Source: DASWTL01 sp966250385 (GTDB lineage: Bacteria > Bacteroidota > Bacteroidia > Sphingobacteriales > Sphingobacteriaceae). Taken from it: DNA of 64,000 nucleotides. The notes under the pieces were generated by a model. That model was not told the origin of the DNA and ran no database searches. It was given only the letters and a program-made list of their open reading frames with translations. Of the stretch, positions 1 through 9,197 are shown piece after piece. The stretch lies in NCBI GenBank assembly GCA_966250385.1, contig CBINHC010000003.1, positions 271,024-335,023 on the forward strand, read 5' to 3'. The first letter of the stretch is position 1, and each line of letters opens with the position of its first letter. Both the position numbers and the translations under genes were made by a program.

Positions 1-885
1 TCCGGCAGCCGGCCGGGCTGCTGGCGTGAAGTCTTCTACGTCCTTCTTAACGATCCGCCCGCCCTCAGCACTGCCTTTCACCTGCGAAAGATCAATTCCT
101 TTTTCTTTGGCGATTCTTTTTGCCAGGGGAGAGGCCTTAATCCGTGCATCGCTGCCGGCCTGCGGTGCAGGCGCTTCAGCGGCTTTGGCATCCGGTTGCG
201 GTGTTTGTTCTGCCGGTGTTTGTTCGGTTTTCTTCGCCGGACCTTTGCTGCCTTTCAGGAGCGCCTGTACATCGGTTCCTTCTTTGCCGACGATGGCAAT
301 GATATCATTGACCTTGGCAGCCTGGCCCTTCTCGACACCTATATAGAGCAGGGTGCCCTCCGCATATGCAGTCACTTCCATGGTCGCCTTATCGGTTTCC
401 ACGTCAGCAAGCGTATCATCACTCTTGACCTTGTCTCCGACCTTTTTGTGCCATTCTGCGATCACGCCTTCCGTCATGGTATCGCTGAGCAACGGCATGC
501 GGATGACAGTAGCACCGACCGATTCCGGGTCGATACCGCCTTCTTCCTCAGCAACTGAGGCTTCGGCCGGAGCCGGCGTTTCGCCTTCCGGCGCGGCTTG
601 TGCGGCCGGAGCGCCGGAAGCTTCCAGCGCCGCCTTGTAATCCTCGCCCTCATTACCCAGTACGGCGATCACGGAATCCACAGGAACCGCCTGCCCTTCC
701 TGAGCGCCGATATATAGGATGGTTCCTTCCTGGAAGGATTCGAAATCCATCGTAGCCTTATCAGTTTCAACCTCAGCGATCAGGTCGCCGGAACCTACTT
801 TATCACCAACTTTTTTATGCCATTTAGCGATAACACCTTCAGTCATGGTATCGCTCATCTTTGGCATTCGTACTACTTCAGCCAT
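1..885 (-). CDS. pdhC: Pyruvate dehydrogenase E2 (dihydrolipoamide acetyltransferase), 5' part, cut by window edge
   Basis: The gene encodes the acetyltransferase core of the pyruvate dehydrogenase complex, which takes the acetyl group from E1 on a lipoyl arm and passes it to CoA. The first 295 residues are visible. Two lipoyl domains occur at about residues 1-80 and 124-205, each with the motif ETDKAT and a lipoyl-lysine (K43 and K166). They are joined by Ala/Pro/Glu-rich linkers. A peripheral-subunit binding domain (ASPLAKRIAKEKGIDLSQV) starts near residue 243. The catalytic acetyltransferase domain lies beyond position 1. The ATG at 885 directly precedes the first lipoyl domain (MAEVVRMPKMSDTMTEG). 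It lies 37 bp downstream of pdhA on the same strand, so the two are almost certainly one transcript. No E1-beta gene is seen beside them. Confidence 0.95.
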   Translation of the reverse strand, partial: MAEVVRMPKMSDTMTEGVIAKWHKKVGDKVGSGDLIAEVETDKATMDFESFQEGTILYIGAQEGQAVPVDSVIAVLGNEGEDYKAALEASGAPAAQAAPEGETPAPAEASVAEEEGGIDPESVGATVIRMPLLSDTMTEGVIAEWHKKVGDKVKSDDTLADVETDKATMEVTAYAEGTLLYIGVEKGQAAKVNDIIAIVGKEGTDVQALLKGSKGPAKKTEQTPAEQTPQPDAKAAEAPAPQAGSDARIKASPLAKRIAKEKGIDLSQVKGSAEGGRIVKKDVEDFTPAARPAAG

Positions 886-922
886 ATTCTCTTCTGCTAT
901 TAGCTTTTAGGGTCTCTTATTA

Positions 923-1918
923 TTAACTGCGGATAAAAGGGTAATCCTGCTGCACATATACGTCGTCATACACTTCAGACGGTTCCGGCCATGGAGACTC
1001 TTCGGCAAAACGAACCGCTTCGTCCACGATTTCCTTGATCTTTTTATCCATCCCGTCAAACCAGGCCTGGTCAGCATATTTCTTGTCCTCGATCGATTTC
1101 CGTACGATCTCGATCGGATCCTTCGCCTTGTACTCTTCTACTTCCTCCTTGGTGCGGTATTTCGCAGGGTCAGACATGGAGTGACCCTTGTAGCGGTAGG
1201 TACGCATCTCAAGGAAGGTAGGTCCTTCTCCCCGGCGCGCACGTGATACGGCTTCGTCCATAGCATTGTGGACGGCAACGGGATCCATACCGTCTACCGG
1301 GGCGCACGGCATATCGAATCCGAGACCGATCTTGTATATATCCAGCATATTGGTTGTACGTTCAACCGATGTTCCCATTGCGTAACCGTTGTTCTCGCAG
1401 ACGAAGATGACCGGCAGTTTCCACAGCATGGCCATGTTGAACGCCTCATTCAGCGCACCCTGACGTACCGCTCCGTCGCCCATATAGCATACGCACACAT
1501 TGTCAGTGCCATTATATTGTTCTGCGAACGCGATACCGGCTCCCAGAGGAATCTGACCGCCGACGATACCGTGACCGCCGAAAAATCTGTGTTCCTTGCT
1601 GAACATGTGCATGGATCCGCCTTTTCCTTTGCAGCAGCCTGTCGCCTTTCCATACATTTCAGCCATGATCTCATTGGCAGACATTCCTTTAGCAAGGGCA
1701 TGAGCATGGTCCCGGTAGGCGGTGATCATTGCATCTTCAGGTCTTAGCACGGACATGGCACCCGCCACAACCGCTTCCTGTCCGATATACAGGTGACAAA
1801 ATCCCCGGATTTTCTGCTGACCGTAAAGCTGACCTGTTTTTTCCTCGAATCTCCGCATCAGAAGCATCGATTCATACCATTGCAGATAGGTTTCTTTGGT
1901 GATTTCTACTGAACTCAT
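923..1918 (-). CDS. pdhA: Pyruvate dehydrogenase E1 component, alpha subunit
   Basis: This is the thiamine-diphosphate-dependent subunit that decarboxylates pyruvate and reductively acetylates the E2 lipoyl arm. At 331 residues the length is normal for the family. The TPP/Mg motif runs from GDGA (residues 147-150) to ENN (175-177), and the E1-alpha signature MRRFEEKTGQLYGQQ lies near the N-terminus. GHSMSDPAKYR matches the conserved phosphorylation-loop region of E1-alpha proteins. It needs an E1-beta partner, which is not encoded in this window. The order E1-alpha then E2 on one strand suggests an operon. A TAnnTTTG promoter element lies about 50 bp upstream. Confidence 0.95.
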   Translation of the reverse strand: MSSVEITKETYLQWYESMLLMRRFEEKTGQLYGQQKIRGFCHLYIGQEAVVAGAMSVLRPEDAMITAYRDHAHALAKGMSANEIMAEMYGKATGCCKGKGGSMHMFSKEHRFFGGHGIVGGQIPLGAGIAFAEQYNGTDNVCVCYMGDGAVRQGALNEAFNMAMLWKLPVIFVCENNGYAMGTSVERTTNMLDIYKIGLGFDMPCAPVDGMDPVAVHNAMDEAVSRARRGEGPTFLEMRTYRYKGHSMSDPAKYRTKEEVEEYKAKDPIEIVRKSIEDKKYADQAWFDGMDKKIKEIVDEAVRFAEESPWPEPSEVYDDVYVQQDYPFIRS

Positions 1919-1963
1919 TCCTTAATAAGTGTTAAAAGTCTGCCTGTCTAAGGACAGGGACGG

Positions 1964-1971
1964 CAAATCTA
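1964..1971 (-). promoter_or_regulatory. Bacteroidota-type -7 element before pdhA
   Basis: On the minus strand the bases read TAGATTTG, an exact match to the TAnnTTTG -7 consensus of Bacteroidota housekeeping promoters. It lies about 45 bp before the pdhA ATG. No clear TTG -33 box was found at the expected distance, so this rests on the -7 match and position only. Confidence 0.5.
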
Positions 1972-2052
1972 ACCATATCCTGATAAAAAAAAGAATACGG
2001 GACTATTGTTTGTTCTCAGGGCGGATTATGGGTGCTGGTCAGCGAGTTTGAG

Positions 2053-2083
2053 TTGTGTGAATAAAAAATATGATTTATGTTTG
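2053..2083 (+). promoter_or_regulatory. Bacteroidota-type promoter before the NlpC/P60 gene
   Basis: TTG at 2053-2055 and TATGTTTG at 2076-2083 are separated by 20 bp. This fits the TTG...TAnnTTTG promoter form of Bacteroidota. It lies about 70 bp before the ATG at 2155, in a gene-free divergent region between pdhA and the hydrolase. Confidence 0.55.
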
Positions 2084-2154
2084 TAATATCTTGAAACATT
2101 TTCCGGAATAAGGCGTATAGTCTTGTTGATGTAAAATTTTTAATAGAGTTTAGA

Positions 2155-2703
2155 ATGGGGAAAAAAGTAATAGTAGCGATACTACTTATCATTTCTTTTG
2201 TGTCAACTCAGGCGCAAACAACGAACCAGGTTCAGAAAATCACTTCGGATCCGGATAATCTGTCTAAGGATTATTTTGGTCAGATCATGGGCGTGGCGTT
2301 AAGTGCTACATCAAACCTGAAATTGTACCAGTTCGTTTATGACTGGATTGGTACCCCTTACCGGTTAGGCGGCGATACTAAAAAAGGTATTGACTGCTCC
2401 GGGTTCGCCTATCAGCTTTACAGCAAGGTGTTCAATACCGTTATCGGAAGCAACTCCCGGAATATCTTCAGTATGGTGAATCCGGTCAGCAAGGATGAAC
2501 TTGCGGAGGGTGACCTGGTGTTCTTTAAGATCGGCAGCCGGTCCATCACCCATATGGGCGTTTATATCGGTAATAACAAATTTGCACATGCCTCCAGCAG
2601 CCGGGGCGTCATGATCAGCGATCTTGACGAGCCTTACTGGAAACGATATTACTATAAGGGCGGACGGTTACTCGAAACTATTCGTCAAAAGCTGAACGAC
2701 TAG
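2155..2703 (+). CDS. Secreted NlpC/P60-family cysteine hydrolase
   Basis: This is a 182-residue exported hydrolase of the NlpC/P60 fold, a family that usually cuts peptidoglycan stem peptides (D-Glu-meso-DAP bonds). An N-terminal signal peptide covers about residues 1-20 and ends in TQAQT. The catalytic domain fills residues 60-175. It has the Cys in GIDCSGF (C81), the His in ITHMGVYIG (H133) and a third polar residue candidate H145 in FAHASS. There are no SH3b or LysM domains, so substrate targeting is not evident. It stands alone, with its own promoter-like sequence upstream and a terminator hairpin just after the stop. The exact substrate bond is inferred from the family. Confidence 0.9.
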   Translation: MGKKVIVAILLIISFVSTQAQTTNQVQKITSDPDNLSKDYFGQIMGVALSATSNLKLYQFVYDWIGTPYRLGGDTKKGIDCSGFAYQLYSKVFNTVIGSNSRNIFSMVNPVSKDELAEGDLVFFKIGSRSITHMGVYIGNNKFAHASSSRGVMISDLDEPYWKRYYYKGGRLLETIRQKLND

Positions 2704-2726
2704 GTTCCTTCCCGGAATACAGTGCG

Positions 2727-2753
2727 AAGCCCGGAGAACTCCAGGCTTTTTTT
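2727..2753 (+). terminator. Terminator of the NlpC/P60 gene
   Basis: A stem AAGCC-C-GGAG pairs with CTCC-A-GGCTT and is followed by seven T. It starts 23 bp after the stop codon and is a typical intrinsic terminator. Confidence 0.8.
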
Positions 2754-2794
2754 GTGCCCTTATATCCCGGTTGCCGTTGCCTGAATTCGTCATA

Positions 2795-2983
2795 CTACCG
2801 CTCCGCGTCCCGGGTGTTCCGGATAAGTCCGATCCCCGTGAAGAAAAAGATCAGGCCCAGAACAAAATACACGATGAGTACCCGCGTGCCGTTGCCGCCG
2901 TTTGCAAAATTGACGCCGGCGTAGATCAGCCCGATGATGCCCAGAATTGTAAGAATGGTACCAAAAGTCCTTTTTTGATTCAT
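2795..2983 (-). CDS. Small two-helix membrane protein, unknown function
   Basis: The protein is 62 residues and is not recognised as a named family. It begins MNQKRTFGTILTILGIIG and shows two hydrophobic segments, about residues 8-24 and 35-52. A Gly/Asn-rich turn (FANGGNGTR) separates them, and the C-terminus is charged (IRNTRDAER). This topology is common among short Bacteroidota inner-membrane proteins. It lies 44 bp downstream of the YdcZ-like transporter on the same strand and may be co-transcribed. A longer overlapping frame (2790-2999, same strand) has a poor composition and was not chosen. Confidence 0.65.
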   Translation of the reverse strand: MNQKRTFGTILTILGIIGLIYAGVNFANGGNGTRVLIVYFVLGLIFFFTGIGLIRNTRDAER

Positions 2984-3027
2984 GTGCGTTTTTCCTCAAT
3001 TAATAGGGAAATGAACCAAAATGTTTT

Positions 3028-3477
3028 TTAGTTCTTCAGGATGAGTACCACCCCGGCTATCAGGAGGCACGCTCCTCCCAGCCGGTAGATATTGAAACTG
3101 TGCTGTTCGAATCCGAGGTAACCGAAATGGTCAAGGAACAGTGCGAACAGGATCTGTCCGCCGACAATCAGGGCCAGGAGGTTGGCAGCGCCTATCCGGG
3201 GAGCCAGGACGATCACGCTGCAGACATAGGCGGCGCCGATCAGGCCGCCCAGGATTTTATAGAAAGCCATTCCCTTCATTTGCCGGACCGCCTCGAACGA
3301 ATCGCGCTCAAAGAGGCTGACGTAAAGGATCAGCGCCAGGGTTCCTACCAGGAAAGAGATCAGCGTTGCAAGGACCGGGCTTCCCACGACGGTCCTCAGC
3401 TGGGCGTTGATGCCGGTCTGGGTCGCCAGGGCGACTCCTGCAAGCAGGGCGAGAAGGTAGTATGGAATGTTGTTCAT
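3028..3477 (-). CDS. DMT-superfamily membrane protein, YdcZ/DUF606 type
   Basis: The protein is 149 residues with about five hydrophobic segments, beginning MNNIPYYLLALLAGVALATQ. The motif TGINAQLRTVVGSPVLATLISFLVG is the conserved front of the DUF606 (YdcZ) family, which belongs to the drug/metabolite transporter superfamily and has half-size proteins of this length. The substrate is unknown. A divergent gap of 73 bp separates it from the exonuclease/phosphatase-fold gene at 3551. Confidence 0.85.
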   Translation of the reverse strand: MNNIPYYLLALLAGVALATQTGINAQLRTVVGSPVLATLISFLVGTLALILYVSLFERDSFEAVRQMKGMAFYKILGGLIGAAYVCSVIVLAPRIGAANLLALIVGGQILFALFLDHFGYLGFEQHSFNIYRLGGACLLIAGVVLILKN

Positions 3478-3550
3478 GGAGCAGGTCTAAAAAAGCAGCA
3501 AAACCGCGGTTCAAACTTTTTTCAAAGAAAGTGTATTTTATGGTAACGTA

Positions 3551-4600
3551 ATGACTACCTCTTTAAAAGTTCTCGGGTACTTTATTGTTTTCTTGTCGGC
3601 GGTTCCGATGATCCGGAAGGACTACTGGACTTTCCGGGTTGTGGAGTACCCCCGGCTGCAGAAACTGTTCCTCACCGTGCTGGTCCTCGGGCTGTCTCTC
3701 TGGCTGATCCGGTTCAACGACCTTTGGGACTATGTGTTCCTGTGTGCGCTCCTGATCAATGCCGTCTACCTTTCCTGCCTGGTCTACCCGTTCACGCCGA
3801 TGGCACCCAAACGGATGCTTTCCACACCGGTTTCAGATGACGAGGAAACACTCAGCCTGCTGGTCAGCAACGTTTACCAGTATAACCGGCATGCGGCCGA
3901 TTTCCTGAACCTGTATAAGAGGGTTGATCCGGATATGATCCTCCTGCTGGAGACCGACCGGTGGTGGGTGGACCAGCTGAAACAACTGGAGGCGACCTAC
4001 CCTTACAGGCTGCTGCATCCCCTGGAAAACACCTATGGCATCGCGCTGTATTCGCGCCTGCCCCTGAGCGGGGAAAAGATCCGTTTTCTCGTTGAAAACG
4101 ACATTCCCTCCGTGTATGCCCGGGTTACCCTGCGGTCCGGCCAGCTGGTTCAGTTCTTCGGGCTCCATCCGACGCCGCCAGTTCCCCAGGAAAATCCGCG
4201 GTCGACGGAGCGCGACAAGGAGATCCTGCTGATCGGAAAAGAAGCGAAGAGCTGCACACTTCCGGTGATCGTCGCCGGAGATCTGAATGACGTGGCCTGG
4301 AGCTACACTACCGACCTGTTCCTGAAGACCAGCGGACTTCTGGATCCCCGAATGGGGCGCGGGTTCTTCAACACGTTTGATGCCCGGTATCCGCTTTTCC
4401 GGTACCCGCTGGACCATGTGTTCACCAGCAATGACTTTACCCTGGTGGACCTGAAGCGTCTGCCCAACTGCGGATCGGATCATTTCCCGATGTATATCAA
4501 AGTTCAGTATAACCGCCGGGCAAAGATGGTCCAGGAAGAGCCTGAAGCCGAACCGGCTGAAAAGGAATTAGCTGAGAAAAAAATAAAAAAGCCAGTCTGA
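3551..4600 (+). CDS. Membrane-anchored endonuclease/exonuclease/phosphatase-family protein
   Basis: The protein is 349 residues. Three N-terminal hydrophobic segments (about residues 5-20, 38-54 and 60-80) are followed by a periplasmic or cytoplasmic EEP domain from about residue 95 to 325. EEP motifs visible are MILLLETDRWW (metal-binding Glu), GLHPTPP, VIVAGDLND (Asp/Asn pair) and GSDHFPM (catalytic Asp-His). Members of this fold hydrolyse phosphodiesters in nucleic acids, lipids or sugars, and the substrate cannot be read from the sequence. The C-terminal tail is rich in Glu, Lys and Pro. The last codons form the 5' arm of the hairpin at 4588-4615. Confidence 0.88.
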   Translation: MTTSLKVLGYFIVFLSAVPMIRKDYWTFRVVEYPRLQKLFLTVLVLGLSLWLIRFNDLWDYVFLCALLINAVYLSCLVYPFTPMAPKRMLSTPVSDDEETLSLLVSNVYQYNRHAADFLNLYKRVDPDMILLLETDRWWVDQLKQLEATYPYRLLHPLENTYGIALYSRLPLSGEKIRFLVENDIPSVYARVTLRSGQLVQFFGLHPTPPVPQENPRSTERDKEILLIGKEAKSCTLPVIVAGDLNDVAWSYTTDLFLKTSGLLDPRMGRGFFNTFDARYPLFRYPLDHVFTSNDFTLVDLKRLPNCGSDHFPMYIKVQYNRRAKMVQEEPEAEPAEKELAEKKIKKPV

Positions 4601-4615
4601 TCGCAGACTGGCTTT
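4588..4615 (-). terminator. Terminator of the M13 peptidase gene, overlapping the end of the facing gene
   Basis: AAAGCCAGTCTG and CAGACTGGCTTT form a perfect 12-bp stem around the tetraloop ATCG. Read on the minus strand, it is followed by TTTTTTATTTTTTT, so it mainly terminates the M13 peptidase transcript. The plus-strand side has only a short T run. One arm lies inside the last codons and stop of the gene ending at 4600. Confidence 0.85.
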
Positions 4616-4635
4616 GGATGTGTCGTTTTCTGACT

Positions 4636-6681
4636 CTACCAGATCTTCACGCGCTGACCTTCTTCCCGGTACATCTTGTCTCCGGGCTTAACCCCGAACG
4701 CTTCATAGAATGCCGGCATATTGGAAAGCGGCCCGTTCACGCGGTACATTTCCGGCGCGTGCGGATCCAGGCTGATGCGCATTCTCAGCCGTTCATCGCG
4801 GTCCTTGATACGCCATACCTGTGCGAATGACAGGAAGAACCGCTGATCCGGGGAGAATCCGTCAATGGCGGTGTTTCCTTTGCCTTGTTCGGTGTTCTTG
4901 AATGCTTCATAGGCGATAGCGAGCCCGCCGATATCGGCAAGGTTCTCGCCCAGGGTCAGCTTCCCGTTCACCTTCAGGTCGTTCAGCACGGTATACCGGC
5001 CATACTGATCCACTACCACCGAAGCCTTTTGCTTGAACTTGGCGGCATCTTCCTTGGTCCACCAGTCCTTCAGATTTCCGTCCTTGTCGTACTGGCTTCC
5101 CTGGTCATCGAAACCGTGGGTCATTTCATGTCCGATCACTGCACCGATCGCGCCGTAATTGATGGCGTCATCCGCATTCGCGTCAAAGAACGGGAACTGC
5201 AGGATGCCTGCCGGGAACACGATCTCGTTAAAGCTCGGGTTATAGTAGGCATTGACAGTCGGCGGAGTCATGCCCCATTCTGTTTTGTCTACAGGCTTGC
5301 TTAATCTTCCCATAATCTCTTTGTACTGATGCCGGGCGATGGAGACCTTGTTCTCATAGTATTTGTCGGAAGCGATCTCCACGTCATTATAGTCCTTCCA
5401 TTTATCCGGGTAACCGATCTTTTTCGTGAACGCGTTCAGTTTAGCCAGGGCGCGGGATTTGGTCTCCTCGCTCATCCAGTCCAGGTTCCTGATCCTGCCT
5501 TCGTAAACCTTCTGCAAATTGTTAACGAGGGTCAGCATGCGGTCTTTCGCTTCCTTCGGGAAATACTTCTCGACGTAAAGCTGGCCGAGCAGTTCTCCGA
5601 GACCACCATCTGTATCCTCGACCATCAGCTTCCAGCGCTCTTTCTGCTCTTTCTGGCCGTTCAGGGTCTTTCCGGCAAAGTCGAACCGGGCGTCACGGAA
5701 ATCCTTGCTCAGCGAACTTGCCGAACCGTTGAGCAGCTCGAACTTCAGTTTGTTCTTCCAGAGCTCAAGGGGCCGGGATTTGAGCAGGCTGTTCAGGGCC
5801 TGGTAATATTTCGGCTGGCTGACCAGGACCGTGTCTGTCTTGGCGCCGATACGGTTCAGTACATCGCTCAGCGGAATGTTCGGGATTTGTTTCTGGAACT
5901 CAGCGACCGTGAATTTATTGTAATTCTTTACCGGATCCCGGAGTTCGACCGGCGTAAAATGTGAACCGGCGATCTCGGTTTCGAGTTTGATAATTTCATC
6001 GGCGATGGATGCGGCTGATGCCTGGTCCTTACCGGTCAGGGTAAACAGGCGGATGATATATTTTTTGTACGCGTCACGTACTGCCATTGTTTCCCTGTCA
6101 TTGTTGAAATAATAGTCGCGGTTGGGCAGACCCAGGCCTGTCTGGTAAAAATTCAGCGCATTCTTTGTGCTGATCCGGTCGTCCGGGCCGACGGAAAAAC
6201 CGAACAGGAATCCGTCGCCTTCCTTGAAGCTGTCGGCTGAGAGGGCGATCAGGCCCTGTACATCCCTGACTGCGTCGATCCGGGTTAGCAGCGGTCTAAC
6301 CGGCTCGTAGCCCCTTTTGTCGATCGCCACGGTATCCATCCCGCTCTTATAAAGGTCGCCTACTTTCTGCTTCAGGGATCCCTTGTCATGTTTACCGGCA
6401 GATACCTCGTCCAGGATTTTCCGCAGGTTTTGCTGGTTCTCGTCATACAGCGTATAGAAGGATCCCCAGCCGGTTTCCGAGGCCGGTATCACGGTATTCT
6501 TCATCCAGGTGCCGTTCGCATACTGGAAGAAGTTTTCTCCCGGGGATACGGTTGTGTCCATTCCGCTCTTGTCGAAAAATACGGTTCGTTTGGGTACCTC
6601 AGAAGAATTTTTTGAGCTGCCGCTGCAGGCAGCTGCGAGGATCGCCGGCACTACAAGCCAGGCATAAAAAGCTTTTCTCAT
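4636..6681 (-). CDS. M13-family zinc metallopeptidase (neprilysin/PepO type), lipoprotein
   Basis: The protein is 681 residues, the usual size for bacterial M13 endopeptidases, which cut oligopeptides in the envelope. The N-terminus MRKAFYAWLVVPAILAAACSG carries a lipoprotein signal with lipobox LAAAC. The zinc motif HEMTH is at residues 518-522 and the third ligand Glu is at 579 in GENLADIGG. NAYYNPSFNEIVFPAGILQ, the conserved M13 substrate-site block, lies just before the zinc motif. The C-terminus (REEGQRVKIW) resembles the W-ending tail of the family. It is a single gene with its own terminator, and the helicase gene precedes it on the same strand. Confidence 0.95.
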   Translation of the reverse strand: MRKAFYAWLVVPAILAAACSGSSKNSSEVPKRTVFFDKSGMDTTVSPGENFFQYANGTWMKNTVIPASETGWGSFYTLYDENQQNLRKILDEVSAGKHDKGSLKQKVGDLYKSGMDTVAIDKRGYEPVRPLLTRIDAVRDVQGLIALSADSFKEGDGFLFGFSVGPDDRISTKNALNFYQTGLGLPNRDYYFNNDRETMAVRDAYKKYIIRLFTLTGKDQASAASIADEIIKLETEIAGSHFTPVELRDPVKNYNKFTVAEFQKQIPNIPLSDVLNRIGAKTDTVLVSQPKYYQALNSLLKSRPLELWKNKLKFELLNGSASSLSKDFRDARFDFAGKTLNGQKEQKERWKLMVEDTDGGLGELLGQLYVEKYFPKEAKDRMLTLVNNLQKVYEGRIRNLDWMSEETKSRALAKLNAFTKKIGYPDKWKDYNDVEIASDKYYENKVSIARHQYKEIMGRLSKPVDKTEWGMTPPTVNAYYNPSFNEIVFPAGILQFPFFDANADDAINYGAIGAVIGHEMTHGFDDQGSQYDKDGNLKDWWTKEDAAKFKQKASVVVDQYGRYTVLNDLKVNGKLTLGENLADIGGLAIAYEAFKNTEQGKGNTAIDGFSPDQRFFLSFAQVWRIKDRDERLRMRISLDPHAPEMYRVNGPLSNMPAFYEAFGVKPGDKMYREEGQRVKIW

Positions 6682-6725
6682 TCGTTAAAGTTCTTTCCGT
6701 TAAATATCGGAAAAATAGTAAAGAC

Positions 6726-9197
6726 CTATGAATAGCGTAAGGACATTTTTGCCACGCGCTCTTCCAGGCTCTCGGTGGAAAGTTTTTCACGAAGCCGGTC
6801 AACCATGATCGGGAAGGCAAACGGTGTGGGCTGGTCATTCGTTGTGATGCGGATCGTCTGGCTCCGGATCCGGTCCAGGGCTTCACGGAGACGAAACTCC
6901 TCCAGCTGGAACTGAAGCGCCTCGTGATAGGCCTGCCGGATCAGTACGTTATTCGGTTCGTATTCACGGAACACCTCGAAGATCAGGGAGGTCGAGGCCT
7001 GCAGGTGTTTGTTTTTCATCGGTTTACCGGGAAAGCCCGTGAATACGAGTCCGGCGATATGAGCAATATCGCGGAACCGGCGCCGCGCCATTTCATTTGC
7101 ATTGAGACTATGCTGGATATCGTCCAGCAGGTTGTCGGAGGAAAACAAACCGCTGGCAATCGCTTCCTCCAGCGGAATCTCCTCATCAGTCAGAAGTTCA
7201 AAACCGTAGTCGTTCATGGCTATGGAGAACGTAGCGCTCCTGATGCGGGCGATGCGGTAGGCGAACAGTGATCCCATTCCCTCATGGACCAGGCGGCCTT
7301 CGAACGGGTAGAAGAAGAGATGATGCCCGTCCCCGGAAACCAGTTTCTCGATCAGGAACTCGTTTGACAGGGGAAGGTGCGAAAGGGTTTCCTGTAACCG
7401 GAAAAGCGGCCGCAGCGCCCTGGTCTCCGGATCGGTCTCTTCTCCTTTGGCCACTTCATCAAGTTTCTTGCGGAACATGGCGGACAGCTGGGAGGAAAGA
7501 GGCATCCGGCCGCCCATCCAGCTGGGGATCTGGCCTTTGTTGCTTTTGGATTTCCGGACATACGCTGTCATCTCCTTGACTTTGACCAGTTCCAGGCTCC
7601 GGCCGGCGAACCAGAAGTTGTCGCCGGGCTTAAGCCTGGAAATGAACGACTCTTCAATTGTCCCGAGGTAGCCGCCGGTCATGAACCGGATCCGCATACT
7701 GAGATCACTGACGATGGTTCCCATGGTGAGCCGGTGACGCATGGCCACCCGCCGGTTGTTGACCTTGTACAGGCCGTCTTCCACCTCGACTTTCAGGAAT
7801 TCGTCGTACTGCGACAATGTCTGTCCGCCGCGGGTGATGAAGTCAAGGATCTGGCCATATTCCTCCTCGCGGAGGTCCGCATAACAATAGGTTGTCTTCA
7901 GTTCACGGAAGACCGGGTCCGGCCGGAATCCTTCAGAGACGGCAAGCGTAACCAGGTACTGCATCAGCACATCCATGGCCAGCAAGATCGGGTCCCGGCT
8001 CTCAAAGATCTTTTCTTTCAGCGCGGCTTTCAGTGCGGCTCCTTCCAGCAGTTCCATGGAATGGGTCGGGACAAAAAAGGCCCTGGACACGGCGCCGGGA
8101 TGGTGACCGCTGCGACCTGCACGCTGCATGAACCTGGCGACCCCCTTCGGCGACCCGATCTGGATTACCGTGTCCACCGGCCTGAAGTCAACTCCCAGGT
8201 CCAGGCTGGATGTACAGACCACCAGGCGCAGCATTTCATTATGGAGCGCTTCCTCCACCCATGCCCGGAGTTCATTATCCAGGGATCCATGGTGCATCGC
8301 CATGACTCCCGCATACTCCGGATATTTGTCCAGGATCGCCTGGTACCAGATTTCGGACTGCGATCGCGTGTTCGTAAAGATCAGGGTTGTCTTGCTCCGG
8401 GCCACGAGCTGCATCACTTGGGGAAGAAGTTTCAGACCCAGGTGGCCCGACCAGGAGAACTGTTCAATATTTTCCGGTATGATCGACTCGATAACGATCT
8501 TCTTGTCAAGTTCTGCCCGGATCAGGCGGATCCGGTCCTCGGCCATGTCGTTCCCGAGCAGTACCCGGGCCGCCTGATCCAGGTTACCGATCGTTGCTGA
8601 GATCCCCCATATCCGCAAACGGTCCGTTTTGGGGAGATCGGCCCCTTTCATCGCTTTCAGGCGTGACAGGCCCAGTTCAAGCTGAACGCCGCGTTTGGTT
8701 CCCAGCAGTTCATGCCATTCATCGACCACGACCACCTGCATATTCTGGAAAAGTTTCGGGTAATCCTTCTGTCCGATCATCAGGTGCAGACTCTCCGGGG
8801 TCGTCAGCAGGATCTCAGGCTGCCTCTTCTTAAGTTCCTGTTTTTCTTTGGCCGGCGTGTCGCCCGTCCGGGTGGCAACCTTCCAGGGCAGTCCCAGGTC
8901 ATCCACGGCGGTCTGCATAGCTTTCCGGATGTCGTTGGTCAGGGCCCTCAGGGGCGTGATCCAGAGCATCAGCAAGCCGTTATTCCTCAAAGTCCGGTAA
9001 TCATCCGGGTGCTGGTTGATATAATCAGCGATGAAGGGCAGGAACATCGCAAAAGTCTTACCGCTGCCCGTCGGGGCATTCAGGAGGCCTGAAGCGCCCG
9101 AAAGGTAGGCAGCCTCCATTTCCTTCTGGAATGGAAACTGTTTCCAGTTCCGGGCCCTGAACCAGTCTGAAATCACCTGCTGGCCTTTTGTTCTCAT
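6726..9197 (-). CDS. Ligase-associated DNA damage response DEXH-box helicase (Lhr-like)
   Basis: This is an 823-residue superfamily 2 helicase of the Lhr-core kind. Walker A is APTGSGKT near residue 40, the DEXH box is DEWH in VVVVDEWHELLG, motif III is SATIG and motif VI is QRAGRSGHHPG. The Lhr winged-helix and C-terminal domains follow after about residue 420. The start overlaps the stop of the ligase gene by four bases (9194-9197), so translation is coupled. In bacteria this helicase, an ATP-dependent ligase and an MBL-fold exonuclease form a recognised ligase-associated repair cassette. The exact lesion handled is not known from sequence. Confidence 0.93.
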   Translation of the reverse strand: MRTKGQQVISDWFRARNWKQFPFQKEMEAAYLSGASGLLNAPTGSGKTFAMFLPFIADYINQHPDDYRTLRNNGLLMLWITPLRALTNDIRKAMQTAVDDLGLPWKVATRTGDTPAKEKQELKKRQPEILLTTPESLHLMIGQKDYPKLFQNMQVVVVDEWHELLGTKRGVQLELGLSRLKAMKGADLPKTDRLRIWGISATIGNLDQAARVLLGNDMAEDRIRLIRAELDKKIVIESIIPENIEQFSWSGHLGLKLLPQVMQLVARSKTTLIFTNTRSQSEIWYQAILDKYPEYAGVMAMHHGSLDNELRAWVEEALHNEMLRLVVCTSSLDLGVDFRPVDTVIQIGSPKGVARFMQRAGRSGHHPGAVSRAFFVPTHSMELLEGAALKAALKEKIFESRDPILLAMDVLMQYLVTLAVSEGFRPDPVFRELKTTYCYADLREEEYGQILDFITRGGQTLSQYDEFLKVEVEDGLYKVNNRRVAMRHRLTMGTIVSDLSMRIRFMTGGYLGTIEESFISRLKPGDNFWFAGRSLELVKVKEMTAYVRKSKSNKGQIPSWMGGRMPLSSQLSAMFRKKLDEVAKGEETDPETRALRPLFRLQETLSHLPLSNEFLIEKLVSGDGHHLFFYPFEGRLVHEGMGSLFAYRIARIRSATFSIAMNDYGFELLTDEEIPLEEAIASGLFSSDNLLDDIQHSLNANEMARRRFRDIAHIAGLVFTGFPGKPMKNKHLQASTSLIFEVFREYEPNNVLIRQAYHEALQFQLEEFRLREALDRIRSQTIRITTNDQPTPFAFPIMVDRLREKLSTESLEERVAKMSLRYS

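Noticed and set aside
7734..8600. 288-residue frame antisense to the Lhr-like helicase
   Set aside because: It is a shadow of the helicase gene, with no signal or motif of its own.
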